This document shows, one piece after another, positions 52,290 to 63,815 of a stretch of DNA of 64,000 bases. The notes under the pieces were generated by a model. That model saw only the letters and a list, made by a program, of their open reading frames with translations. It was not told the DNA's origin and did not search any database. Location: contig BSQZ01000011.1 of assembly GCA_033239005.1 (NCBI GenBank), positions 1,598,501-1,662,500 of the forward strand. The letters run 5' to 3'. Positions within the stretch are counted from its first letter, which is position 1; each line of letters starts with the position of its first letter. The position numbers and the translations under genes were made by a program. The stretch is from Lamellibrachia satsuma. Its lineage: Eukaryota; Annelida; Polychaeta; Sabellida; Siboglinidae.

Positions 52290-52870
52290 TATATTAAACG
52301 CCTAAATAACTTTCCAGAGGTCGTAGAAAGTCATATTGCGAGAATAAATATGAGAAAACAATCTGATATGCTGGAATAACCGGACACGATTGAGCAAGAT
52401 TTCGAGAATAGTACAAGATCCGCAGAAGGACAAGGAAGCAAGTGGCTTATCGAGAATCCACAAATATATAACCCTAGACAAACAGCCGTTTTGGAAGTAC
52501 AGAAATAAATTGCGTCAATAGTAACTAAGGATTAGCGACAGTGCAGATTAATCTTGATTTCTAACAATAATTTGGAATATATCAATCATTGCATCAGTAC
52601 GAAAACAGATTTAGCTTCAGGTGGCTCAGCGGTAGTGACAATACCAGGAAGCAGGATCTTAATTTTCACATGTTCGCCGACGACATATAGCTGTATCATG
52701 TTTCGACAGGACAACGCAGACCAGGTACAATGCTCTACACAAGCGCCAGTGATGCTTACGTGACGTTGACACATGGACACTTTACAATGGACAGATTACA
52801 TACAAATTTTCTAACCCAATTCATCAATACATTGAAGGTTTTGCATGCAACCTTCATGATGTTAGCCAAC
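52290..52870 (+). pseudogene. Decayed unknown coding stretch, copy E
   Basis: Counterpart of 2090-2875 with its own stops. Family not recognised. Confidence 0.35.
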
Positions 52871-53657
52871 ACGAAGCTTTGGTTTTGATCGAGAAATAAC
52901 TTGTTTAAAATAATTTATTGCAAAATTGGACATCTACGTTTATTTGAAGACACATGACGCTGCCCAACGCCTGACATAATTAATGTATATAAAAATAGAT
53001 CAAAGTGTTTATGAAATAGCTAATATTGTCGAGAAACTTTCTTTTGATCGCATTTTAAGCCAGACATATCGCAATACACATTTTAGGATCATGATAATAA
53101 TTGCTCGTGGGAGGGATACGCCTTTAAAGGGGAAACACTAAGGAGAGTAGGTGGTTCACCCAGTAACAGCAGCGACGGCGTTTGACCAACAGTCTCAGGC
53201 GTTTAATATAACATTGACGACATCAACATCATTTCATCGTTTGCATTTGTTCAACAGGAACAACAACAAAAATTACATTTATACAAGTAAATGGAAATGT
53301 ATGCCGTAACTGTCACAAAATTGAATTGATTTGATAACACAGCTAATCAATCTCCATGCATTAAAGAAATTCAAATCCCAAGTTACGTTTTACCTTATCA
53401 ACTATCGTTTCATCATTACGTTCATGTAATGTAACTTTTGCGATGACCCTTGAATTGCTCATATGTTCTTGTCAAAATAACAAATGATTTATGCGTACGT
53501 GCATAGCCCTTGTGGATGGTCTAGAAATTGCAATGATGGTATGAATAATTAAGCCTACCCGAGATACCATCGAGCAACTGTGACAATTACGTGAAGGCAT
53601 GTAACCACGCTTCCGAAGCTGGAATACAATATCTATCAAACATTCGTCCGGCTCGAT

Positions 53658-53801
53658 TTATCCCACGTCGTACGGCTGGACGGCGACTGGCCGACGACAG
53701 AAGATCCGGGCGACGTCGCGTCGAAAGTGGGCGTTGAAGGCGACGTAGATCCAGACGTTGACAGCGCTGCTCGCGTACCACAGTTTGTGTGCAACGCTTT
53801 G
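53658..53801 (-). pseudogene. Receptor last exon, copy E, interrupted
   Basis: Reads LWYASSAVNVWIYVAFNAHF and a basic tail to TAA at 53658. Its 5' part is replaced by ataacatacacac and an (AC)n run. There is no inverted partner here, so the palindrome in A-C arose after, or was lost before, this copy. Confidence 0.7.
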
Positions 53802-53819
53802 TATAACATAACATACACA

Positions 53820-53966
<147 letters not shown>

Positions 53967-54009
53967 AGAGTTCGCTTCTATGAATGCCAAATAGGTTAAA
54001 TCATATCAG

Positions 54010-54154
54010 TCCTGCAAGAGATTTGCAATTTTCTTGGGAAGACGATGAAGAGAGTTGACATCAGGATGAGCATTGTCGCCATCCGCCGATTCCGTTGTCG
54101 CTTCATCAGTGCAAAGGTCGTGGCGACCTCGACGTTCGCGCTGTGGCCGTACAG
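54010..54154 (-). pseudogene. Receptor exon: third intracellular loop and helix 6
   Basis: On the minus strand the acceptor ttctgcttcag (ending at 54155) precedes LYGHSANVEVATTFALMKRQ, then RNRRMATMLILMSTLFIVF. The basic stretch ending RNRRMA before a hydrophobic helix is the usual loop-3/helix-6 start of class A receptors. It lies 5' of the helix-7 exon at 53658 in the right order, so both may be exons of one receptor gene broken by the AC repeat. No clear donor follows. Confidence 0.5.
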
Positions 54155-54574
54155 CTGAAGCAGAAGGCACAGGGTTTGTTCAGTCATACAAGAGTGTCAG
54201 TTATGTTCACTTAAATGCAGGTTTACACGAACGATTTTGGTCAAAACTTGTCGTTAATGCGCTGCAAGAATCTGGTCATGGAAGACCAATTAGCGAAGGT
54301 ATTTTTTTCATCGATTGAGTAAAGGTAAATTTGGACTATTTCACTTTCTCGCAGATAGTCATAAGAGTTTGGAAATCCATATAGGAAAACTAAAGACGAC
54401 TACCCAATATAGTATATGGATGATTCTACCAGAATAATAAACGAACCTTGTGTAGACAAAATATAGCTATCAAAATAGACTGATAATAAAGGATCACAAC
54501 CTGTATCTTGATATGTAAATAACACCTATATCAATACGTATAAACTCGCCTACCTCGCAGGTAAACCTAACACT

Positions 54575-54840
54575 TTCGGTCGACGAGGGACCATAAACTT
54601 GGTCGTCTAAGGACCGTCCTGTGGTTGACAATGAACTATTTAATTGTGCATTAACACCTCGGCCGACAATTGACCGATTCGTGGTCGACTAAGGACTACC
54701 TTTCTCTGCGCGCAACCTCGGCAGACTTGGGACCGCACATTTGGCCGTCTAAGGACCACCTGTGACTGGAACCACCTACAAATGTGGTCAAACAAACCGG
54801 CCGACAAGGGTCCGTATCGTGGCCGACTATCTGACCACCA
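54575..54840. repeat. Degenerate tandem repeat, 55-70 bp unit
   Basis: Four irregular units share cggccgacaa, gggaccg and tggccgtctaaggaccacc elements, with varying spacing. Confidence 0.6.
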
Positions 54841-55150
54841 AAATATGCATCACCCACATATATCTACATCTACCGGACAACTGGAAAGAACAAAACAACG
54901 ATCGTCAATGTATTATGTCAGTCTTGCAGTCGTCAATAATTAAACATAACAATGAATAGTTAATAACTTATTCCACCTCTTTATAATGACTCTTTGAAAA
55001 GAGTTTCACCTTTGCAATAAGCAATATATTGTTAAACCGGCTATACTTTAGTTGGGTTCTCTTTGCCTCGCCTCGCCCTACTTGAATAGTTCAGAAAATA
55101 TGGGTGTTGAATTAGTTATACTTGACAAATACCACACAGTGTCACCGCTC
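54841..55150. other. AT-rich stretch
   Basis: No gene or element recognised. Confidence 0.45.
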
Positions 55151-55154
55151 CACA

Positions 55155-55192
55155 CAATCCCCCGGACAGAGCCCCCAGATGTCACAGATTTA
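55155..55192 (-). other. Primer-binding-site-like motif
   Basis: The minus strand reads tctgtgacatc, then tgggggctctgtccggggg. This resembles an LTR end (..ca) followed by a tRNA-Pro-type primer site with one inserted base. No LTR start or gag/pol is visible, so an LTR-element remnant is only a possibility. Confidence 0.3.
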
Positions 55193-55419
55193 AGTTTGGC
55201 TGGATAATATGAGGCGAGCCAATGGACATGAACTCGGTAGGTTCGGTGTGGGTATTTGTGCAACTATCATAAAACACAATAGAAAAACTAGTAATATTAC
55301 AATCCCACGTCAAGATTGATTTACAGTCATATATCAATAATGATTTACAGTTCTATATGAAGAAAGACTCACAGCTCTACAAAGTTTTACGTCTTCTACG
55401 AGTGTATTCTTGCGTTCGG

Positions 55420-55725
55420 CGTGCTCGGTGAGTGCTGTCATGCGTACGGCCTGCTCGGCGATTGCTGTCATGCGTACGGCCTGCTCGGTGAGTGCTGTCG
55501 TGCGTACGGCCTGCTCGGTGAGTGCTGTCGTGCGTACAGCCTGCTCGTTGAGTGCTGTCGTGCGTACGGCCTGCTCTGTGAGTGCTGTCATGCGTACGGC
55601 CTACTCGGTGAGTGCTGTCGTGCGTACGGCCTGCTCGGTGAGTGCTGTCGTGCGTACGACCTGCTCTGTGATTGCTGTCATGCGTACGGCGTACTTGGCG
55701 AGTGCTGCCTTGCGTGGAAGCTGGC
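55420..55725. repeat. 30-bp minisatellite (about 10 copies)
   Basis: Units of gcgtacggcctgctcggtg followed by agtgctgtcgt. The period is a multiple of three and several frames on both strands lack stops, so long open frames (for example a minus-strand 10-residue repeat, ALTEQAVRTT) appear. No evidence of a real gene. Confidence 0.92.
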
Positions 55726-55729
55726 AGTA

Positions 55730-56410
55730 TAGCTGTCAACGGCAAGTTGGTAGAGGCTATCGAGGGTGGACGGCGGCGGAATTAAGCGTCAATGGCTCAG
55801 CGACTCTTTGCCGCCGGCGAGTCGCATTCTCCCTCGCACGCGAACCGTTGGGCGAGTAGGGTTATTCCGAGAGGAACCATGTAGGTTCTTGTGTGTCACG
55901 TGCAACCTGACTGTCACGTGGCTGGGGTTCCTCTGCCGTTTCAACAACAATAACTATTTTATACTTCCACCATCACCAATTGCAGCCGTCAAATATGCAT
56001 ATACTACCAGATTTATAAAAGAAAACTACTTTGAACATTATTTTAGCTCCCTCTATTATTCGAAGGAGTGGAAGTAAAGATGTCTACCTGGGTCTATGCT
56101 GTCACCAACACAACGCAACAACCTTGACTCTATCTGAAATTATTCGTTCCTCACCATAATTAGGTTATAAAACAATAATAAACAATATAAGAAGACAACT
56201 AGTTTTCCAACGATACCAAACATGATAACATTTCGTTGATCTATTAATCAGTTGGAAACAACAAAATTTCCGATCTCTAGATTAGCCATCGGTCGCTATT
56301 CGGCGCCGCTAGTACGATTCTTACTCACCAAAATTTCAATCGCTAGGTGACTAAAGTGAAGAAACTAATAGTTATACACAACCTCACACGATCTCCGATC
56401 CTTGACATTT
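55730..56410. other. Unassigned stretch
   Basis: GC-richer sequence to about 55930, then AT-rich. Nothing recognised. Confidence 0.45.
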
Positions 56411-56419
56411 TCCAAGTAC

Positions 56420-56905
56420 TTATCTGGCTGTTTCCTGTACAACTCCCTTGATGTTGTCCGTGAAGATGTTTATGTCTTCTTCGAAAAGATATAGAGCTCC
56501 GAATTTGCTGCCTATTCCAGCCTCACAATTTTTTTTTCTCCAATTTCTGGGTCCTTTAGTTTCTCGGTATCAAATCGGATGCGTGGGCTTTTCTGGTGAT
56601 GTATGTTCTTCAGATGGAGTTTCAATGTTGTGAGAACCATGTTGCTGCCTATGTCATCCCCTGGGAATGTTCTGGTGTTTGGCTTGATAAAGCTTGGTTT
56701 GAAACGTTTTGGAGTGAGTATGTAGTCAATATGGTTATGTATTTTTTCATTAGGCGAGTGCCACGTTGTTATCCTTGACAGTTTGTGCCGATGTACCTTG
56801 TTCGCAAAGTTGAGTTTATGAATTCTTGCGAATTCAAGAAGTCTTAGTCCTCTATCATTGGTTTCTCCTGTGCAAAAGCGACCTATAGTTCCAGCCCATT
56901 GTTAA
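56420..56905 (-). pseudogene. LINE fragment, second family, endonuclease part
   Basis: Minus strand: TNDRGLRLLEFARIHKLNFA, HRHKLSRITTWHSPNEKIHN, IDYILTPKRFKPSF, NTRTFPGDDIGS and RIRFDTEKLKDPEI. This is the endonuclease C-terminal half of the LINE family seen at the unit boundaries. Its lower-coordinate end (aaaagatatagagct) overlaps the segment present at 13390-13440. Frameshifts present. Confidence 0.85.
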
Positions 56906-57080
56906 TATAATGCAATCTCCTTGTGCTAAAATGTCTAATTGACACAATGAACTTTTTATTTATTTATCTAAGCATGCAAAATAAGAAAAGAGGATGATTC
57001 AAAACTGCGCAAAAATGCAGGTGAGTAGGGTTTATAATGTTTTTTAACCATAACAATATTCAGCGAAAATATCTAGTGTG

Positions 57081-57165
57081 ATATTGAAGGACGTTTTTTA
57101 CCTTTCAGAATATTTGTTGTGCTCAACAGAGCTTTTGGGAGTTCACGGTCCCTTCATCAGCGGTA
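57081..57165 (-). mobile_element. Penelope-like terminal repeat fragment, minus orientation
   Basis: The reverse complement contains ctgatgaagggaccg, then ctcccaaaagctctgttgag and cacaacaaatattctgaaag. The ctgatga...gaaa layout around a gggA/tccc stem and a gctc/gagc hairpin resembles the hammerhead-type terminal structure of Penelope-like elements. Here gaaa is mutated to aaaa. The match to 58540-58618 is inverted. Confidence 0.4.
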
Positions 57166-57474
57166 GATACTTCGCGATCTTCATGGAACTGCTGTCATGT
57201 TACTGTAGCATTTATGCTATGTTGTGTATAAGAATACTATTTGAATGAATAAATGCATTGGCCTTTGTTGGAGCCGACCAATATTATGTAATTTAATTGT
57301 TTGCTCAAGTATGCCTTTTTCCGTATCTACGGCTTGGATGGCGTGGGTTTTTTATCTTAGAGAATTATGCGTGTTATGTAGGCAAGGACCGGAGTATTGG
57401 CCGATTTAGGCGTGTTTTAAGTTATTTTCACACATATTTAAGGGATGTTTTCTTAGCGGACTAGGCCAGGAAAC

Positions 57475-57545
57475 GGTGATTGGTGAACTAGTGTCACGGG
57501 GTATCTCAGAAAGAAGGAGTATAAAAAGAGACTGGATGCACGTTT
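57475..57545 (+). promoter_or_regulatory. Promoter-like cluster
   Basis: A reverse CCAAT box (gattgg at 57479-57484) is followed about 40 bp later by tataaaaag and a GC-richer stretch. Spacing suits a pol II promoter, possibly of a mobile element. No downstream gene is recognised. Confidence 0.25.
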
Positions 57546-58539
57546 GAGGCTTTCGGCGAGCAGATCACGGTGAAGTAGACTGGACACAGAAGGGTGGCGT
57601 AGCCCAGCGTGGGCGCCCGGGTGTCAAATGACGTGTGATTCAACCACGTAGAAAGTAAGACTTTGCGTATGTCAGTAGAATTGTACACTCTCCACTAAAG
57701 TTTAGAAGGAGAAGGGGAAATGTGAGAGAAGTAGTGATCGATCACACGACCGAGAGGTGCAACGTAGATAGAAAGGGGTAGAAGGTCGCCCGTCCATTGC
57801 GTCTATTCTCGTCAGGCAACGAATCGAACGACGGCGGTGGACGCTCTTCGGCTGCGGTCGAGAGGCTCTTCGACTGCAGACGGCACGACTGCCGAAGTGC
57901 GACATCAAACGGTGACAACCATCCGTTCACGATGACAAGGAAATCATCTCCGTCTCCCATGTGAAGACGGGCGGTAATGGTGACACACCGCCACGCAAAG
58001 GACAGGCCTGATTAACGGTTTGTAAGAATGTAGAGACTTGACTGTGAGGGTGTTTAGGCATTAGATGCCTCAATATCAACTGTGATTTTGTTTATGTTAC
58101 ACCAACTGTGATGTTGCTCAGATGCAATTAGAATGTTCTTTAAGTTTTAGATGCCTTAGAATCAACTGGTCAATTGTTGGCACGTGGGAGGGGCTGTAGG
58201 ACTAGTCACATCAGATAAGCCTGCACGCCAATGTGGTAGTTTATGTTAGAACATTTCTTGTGTATGTTAGGATTAGATGTTAGTAGAAACGTCTACGATT
58301 GCACTGGGTGATTAACCCCGGTCAGAATGACAGAGGATCCGAAGATTATATTATATTACATAGACCCAGGAGTCTACTTATTTCCTTGTATATTACTTAG
58401 TAACTATCGTATATTAAATGTATATTTTTCTTTCACTTATCTTTGTTGTCTTGTTGACTTGTGCAACCGCCATTCACGAGCGTTGAACTATAGAAATGGT
58501 GCATCCCAACTAGACCTGAGCCAATCTGTGACAGTGATT
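57546..58539. other. Unassigned stretch between the inverted terminal fragments
   Basis: GC-rich to about 58000, then mixed. Repeated words such as tagatgcct and caactgtgat occur near 58060-58160. No open frame of note. Confidence 0.4.
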
Positions 58540-58618
58540 CATTCTACCGTTTATGGTCTCGAAAGCTCGATTGAGCACAACAGGTATGCTGAAAGGTAAC
58601 ACACTTCCTTCAATATGC
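58540..58618 (+). mobile_element. Penelope-like terminal repeat fragment, plus orientation
   Basis: Reads ctaccgtttatggtctcgaa, then agctcgattgagcacaacag and ctgaaaggtaa.acacttcc. It shares the gctc/gagc hairpin and downstream words with 57081-57165, and here gaaa is intact while ctgatga is degraded. Confidence 0.4.
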
Positions 58619-58831
58619 CTGTAAATATGCCTGTAAGAGAATACGGAATCAACTAACACGCTGATATCTGGTGTGCTGGTTGGATGTATCTTAGAATACA
58701 TTCAGGAATTTGTTAGCCTCATTCGCTAGACGGCAGCACTAGTCCAAAGGTGAATAGGAAGAGTAGAGAACTAATAGTTAACATTTCTGGTGCAAGATTT
58801 CTGGTTTCGTTTAGAGCCAAACCACAGGTGT

Positions 58832-60505
58832 ACTTGGGCCAACACAGACATAACAGATGCTGAATTAGGATTGACAGGATACGTAATGTTTAGAAGAGAT
58901 CGGATATGAAGAAAGGGAGGGGGAGTTATTTTATATGTTAAAGAATCTATTCAGGCTGATGAAATAAAATTAGAAAGGGAAGCAAATTGCGATGAAGCTG
59001 TTTGGTGCAAAATCGTTTCGGGAAATTCAAAATTAACTATTGGATTAGTTTACCGAAGTCCAAACATAAACGAAGAGGATAACACAAAAATACAAAATGC
59101 TATAAAGGAAGTTAATAAAGGGGAATGTATCATAATGGGAGAGTTTAACCACGGACACATACAAAGGAAATCTCTAGAGAGTACAGGAGGTGAGGAACAA
59201 CAATTTATATTTTAATTCAGAATAGTTTCTTTACTCAGCACGTGATAGAACAAACCAGTGTAGATAATGTATTAGATATAGTTTTGTCATCACAAAAAGA
59301 ATTAGAGCACAATGTAGAAATACATGAACCATTGGGTAACAGTGACCATTATCAAATACATTTTGACATCAGTGTAAAATCAGAAGGTAAAAATAAAAAA
59401 ACCGTATAGGAGAAACTTCTACAAAGGTAACTATAAAAATATGAGATACTAAGCAAAGCTACATTTGAATAATATGCTGATGAATAAGACCGCAACTGAA
59501 TGTTGGCATATTCTAAAATATGAAATTGAGAGTGTCACCGATAAATTTGTTCCCTTGAAAAAACAAGGAAAACGGTCTAGAAAGAAACACTTGTCAAAAG
59601 AAGCTTTTAGAAAAATAGTGTTTAAGCAAACTATGTGGAGGGTTTATAGGCGTACCAGAAAGGATGAAGACTATGCAAATTACAAAGAGGCATTTAACCT
59701 AGTTACAACTGAAATTAGAAAATCTGAAAGAACCTTTAAAAAAAATGGCAGGTAATATAAAAAATTATAGCAAGAGTTTATATGCTTATGTAAGGAGTAA
59801 ACAGAAAGTTCGAGATACGGTCGGACCACTGGAAAACAACAGTGGAAACATAATGTCAGACGTGTTTCAAATGACAGAGATCCTAAATGAGTATTTCAGC
59901 TCAGTTTTTACCACAGAAGATAACAGCTCACTTCCAGTTCCATTTATTAAATTTGAGGGCAATAAATCAGAACATTTAGGGCAGTTATTTGTAACTCCTG
60001 AAATTATAGCAAAGAAAACTAAGAAGATAGCAGATAATAAATCACTGGGAGTTGATGGGATGCCACCAAAACTGCTTAAGGAAATTGTTGAGCAAATTAG
60101 TGCACCACTTGCAAAATTGTCTAACTTGTCACTAGAATAAGGAATAGTTCCTTCAGAATGGAAAGAAGCAAACACTACACCGCTGTTTAAGAAGGGATCG
60201 GGGAAAAAGCCAGAAAATTATAGGCCAGTTTAACATCTGTTGTATTTAAATTACTCGAAATATTAATTAGAGACCACATAGTGGAATTCCTTGCAAAACA
60301 AAAATTAATAAATACATCTCAACATGGGTTCCTAAAAGCAAGGTCATGACAAACCAATCTCTTATACTTTTTGGAAGAAATTGCAACGGGTCACCAGCGG
60401 ATGTTGTCTACTTAGATTTTCAGAAAGCTTTCGATAAAGAGCCACAACAAGGAGTTTTACTTAAACTAAAAGCCCATGGCATAGGTAATGATGTAATCAA
60501 CACAC
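58832..60505 (+). pseudogene. CR1-like LINE, endonuclease and N-terminal reverse transcriptase
   Basis: Endonuclease pieces: TWANTDITDAELGLTGYVMF, GGGVILYVKESIQADEIKLE, EAVWCKIVS, GLVYRSPN and LGNSDHYQIHF. Linker pieces (59465-59755) follow. Reverse transcriptase pieces: KSLGVDGMPPKLLKEIVEQI, PSEWKEANTTPLFKKGS, NTSQHGFLKA, DVVYLDFQKAFDKEPQQG and LKLKAHGIGNDVIN. It ends abruptly at about 60505, before the catalytic FADD box. Stops and frameshifts are numerous. Confidence 0.88.
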
Positions 60506-61190
60506 CAACACACCCACCACCTCCCGGACACTTCATGATAACGTTATCAACCCTGATCATTCAGTATGGAAGGCAGCAAAGGAATATCCATTCGATTTCA
60601 ATGGGGTGGCGGAATTAAGCTCACGATAGAGCCTAACCGAAACACCCATGGCGCCCCTTGTGCACAATATAACACGCACTATTGTGCGTGCGTCGACGGA
60701 TATACGACCCGTAATTGTGTACTTGTATTTAGATAGCCAGAACAACGGTGTATCCATGACGACGACAAGAACGTAAATATTTAACGAATTATCGTTTCAG
60801 CCAAGAATGCGCTCGTGTCAACAATAACGCTTACTAATAGTAAACAAAAATAACTAGTACCAGAACGCAAACATCGGTCGATCTGACGTTTGAATAATTT
60901 CGAAGCGACGGAACACGCGTTGTCATGGATACGCAATTGCAGTTGCAAAACAATGTCTGGAATTTGTTAGTTGTTTGAGTGTCATTTTATTCAAATCATA
61001 TCATCCACCTATGAACATAGACATACCACAACACTTAATCGTAACCAACGGACTTTGTTCTACACAATTATGAACATTCGTATTGTGAAAGTTTCTAAAA
61101 CATCACAGGAAACATAAACCACGTGCATTTCACGAACATCCCGTCGACATTTGACATCTGGCGAATAAAAATACACCGATGAAAACATAT
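60506..61190. other. Unassigned stretch
   Basis: No gene or element recognised; starts at the broken end of the CR1-like LINE. Confidence 0.45.
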
Positions 61191-61459
61191 AGCCTGTTTA
61201 TAATTTAATTGAAGTTTGTTTCTAAACATAGTATTTATACAAAAACAAAGGCGTTGTTAGGTTATACGTTTATCTGGTGAATAAAAATTAAACGGTATAT
61301 TTGTGACCAATAACTACAACTGCGATCAATTATCATTAACAAATGCGTCAACATGTTGGGTTCAATAATTTCCAGAAATGTCATCCGGTCAGTCCAATTG
61401 ACTCTTTAGAAATAAATCTTTTCACACAGCATCTATCTTTGACCATAATTCGACTAGTC

Positions 61460-61690
61460 TTAGTTAACTATTACCCTCACACTTACCTTTATCCTTACAC
61501 TTACCCTTACACTTACCCTTACCCTTACACTTACCCTTACCCTTACACTTACACTTACAATTACCCTTACACTTACCTTTATCCCTACACTTACCCTTAC
61601 ACTTACCCTTACACTTACCTTTGTCCTTACACTTACCCTTACACTTACCCTTACCCTTACACTTACCCTTACACTTACCCTTACCCGGCC
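61460..61690. repeat. (CTTACC/CTTACA)n repeat
   Basis: 6-bp units cttacc and cttaca alternate. It interrupts sequence otherwise collinear with 1-471, so it expanded in the flank of FReD copy F. Confidence 0.92.
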
Positions 61691-61842
61691 ATTACCCTAC
61701 ATTGAAACTTTAGTTGTAACAGACCGCAGCTCTTACTGTTACGGTGTGATGAACGACGCTATCTATACGTTTTTTTATCGCAATAATTCCAATGTTTTGT
61801 GAACAAACGATGTTATTGTGATATCTGTTTATCAGCGTTCAG

Positions 61843-62600
61843 GTCTTCCAACGTCGTCAAGACGGAACCGGTGGCTTTTATCGGGATAAACCGGCTTTGG
61901 TAAAGTGTCAAAGGAATTCTGGTTTTGTAAGTAAACAATGTCAAAGGTCACATGATGAAATATGTGCGCGCGTCCGTACGTGCGTTCGTTCGTACGTGCG
62001 TGCATCGTTTAATTACTATTTTTGCGGTGTCCTTCCTAAGTTGTATTGTCGCCACCCCATTAATGTTGTCTCTACTACACAACTGTTTTCTCTTCATAAT
62101 CATCATTAGGGCATGAAACCCCTTCAAACTATATTAATGGTAACGACATATTACATGACATCACCTCAAATAAACGCTACGAATTAAGAGTCGACCTGGA
62201 AGATTACGAGGGAGAAAAACGATATGCGACGTATTCGCGCTTTGCTGTTGCTTCAGAAGACGACAACTATCGGTTGAAACTTGGGTCCTATTGCGGCACG
62301 GCAGGTAATCTTGTATTTGCCAATTTAAATATGTTTTTCAAAGTGTCAGTATATCCTCCCCCTGCATGGTACATTGATGTTTGTTTTGCGTATTGTAGGG
62401 GATTCGCTTGGCGATGCTGCGTGTCAGCGATTCAGCGCAAAGGACCGAGATAACGCCAACCTTGAAAAGCATTATGCCGAAAGTTACAAAGTAGCTTGGT
62501 GGTACAATGCATGCTATCACTCCAACTTAAACGGGCTGTATGGGAAGGGTGGCATATGTCGTACTCGCTCAAGAAGGCCGCATTGAAACTGAGACTGTGA
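61843..62600 (+). pseudogene. FReD copy F, three exons, multiple lesions
   Basis: Exon relic 61843-61926 begins [15 protein letters not shown], but 13 bp of the WNSYK part are missing, shifting the frame. Exon 62140-62304 lost its acceptor (tatattaatg instead of tatattccag). The last exon, 62399-62600, is diverged (DSLGDAACQRFSAKDRDN, ESYKVAWWYNACYHSNLNGL) and lacks about 40 bp after LNGLY, so its end is out of frame. This is the only other copy with the upstream exon. It is dead but older than the tandem copies. Confidence 0.83.
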
Positions 62601-62697
62601 TGTTTTATGGAAATATAAATACATATTGTATAACAGTAAGGATCACTTCCGACCGGAAACTATTTGCTTTTTTTTTAACGTACGATGACGTAAATGA

Positions 62698-62765
62698 ATG
62701 TGTGCGTGCGTGCGTGCGTGCGTGAGTGCATGCGTGCGTGAGTGCGTGCGCGCAAGCATGTGTGG
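62698..62765. repeat. (GTGC)n tract after FReD F
   Basis: Low-complexity tract in the same relative position as in the other copies. Confidence 0.88.
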
Positions 62766-62989
62766 ATGTGTGCATACAATCAAACGAAGGAGGGCAATTT
62801 TTGAAATGGATGATGTATGAATGTGTTTACGTGATTGCTAACACAAATTCACCTCGATTGTGATTAGCATTCAGATAGTTTGCAATTATTATCCACTAGC
62901 TTTTTATGACAATTCTTGTCAATTAATTGCTCATATTGAGTAACTGCTTTGGTTGTGGAAATATCGGAGAAGAAAATGCACATGGAACC

Positions 62990-63507
62990 AGCGAAGTCTC
63001 TCCAGTGTCGGTAGGACCAATGAAAACCTTCCCGTGTCGGTAGGACCAACAAAACCCCTGCCGTGTCGGTAGGACCAACGAAACCCCTCCCGTATCGGTA
63101 GGACCAGCGAAACCCCTGCCGTGTCGGTAGGACCAACGAAACCCCTCCTTTGTCGGTAGGACCAACAAACCCCTGCCGTGTCGGTAGGATCAGCGAAACC
63201 CCTCCCGTGTCGGTAGGACCAGCGAAACCCCTGCCGTGTCGGTAGGACCAACGAAACCCCTCCCGTGTCGGTAAGACCAACAAAATCCCTGCCGTGTCGG
63301 TAGGACCAGCGAAACCCCTCCCGTGTCGGTAGGACCAACGAAACCCCTCCCGTGTCGGTAAGACCAACAAAATCCCTGCCGTGTCGGTAGGACCAGCGAA
63401 ACCCCTCCCGTGTCGGTAGGACCAACGAAACCCCTCCCGTATCGGTAGGACCAGCGAAACCCCTCCCGTGTCGGTAGGACCAGCGAAACCCCACCCGTGT
63501 CGGTAGC
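62990..63507 (+). repeat. 29-bp minisatellite, copy F (about 17 copies)
   Basis: Largest array of the FReD-linked minisatellite. The unit is almost free of stops on the minus strand in all three frames, so frames up to 214 codons occur. Since 29 is not a multiple of three, the translation cycles through all frames every 87 bp. Confidence 0.93.
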
Positions 63508-63815
63508 TGTGAGCAGATTTGAATTAACATCCTAATTATATTATACAAGAGAAACATAAATTGATTTATTTCCAAGATGTTGAAACAGTTATGGCTAGAG
63601 TAGATAAATCGAAACTATAGAATTATCGGTACGAATATCAAAAACATGGATGCATTTTAAATACGTTTGCTAATAAACTAACACATAAATATGTCGCTTC
63701 CGTGCCGTTAGGGGGTTATGATTTCTCGTTTTGATCAATCAATAGAGACATGGGTGTCGAATGGATAAATACTTTGGAACGCAGTGGCGTCATGGTTAGG
63801 ACATTCGAGTTTTGA

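Larger units (their letters stand above)
51236..53815 (+). repeat. Dispersed partial copy of the module (E)
   Basis: Carries the FReD intron and exons, the unknown coding stretch, the empty LINE site near 52575, the segment missing from B and C, and the minus-strand receptor exon up to 53801, in unit A order. The 29-bp array is gone. Confidence 0.82.

Noticed and set aside
61460..61690. Possible interstitial telomere repeat (cccttacccttac)
   Set aside because: The unit is cttacc/cttaca, whose complement is taaggg/taagtg-like and not ttaggg. It is a simple local repeat.
62931..63575. A 214-codon minus-strand protein
   Set aside because: Consists of the 29-bp minisatellite in shifting frames. 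No start context, domain or non-repeat body.
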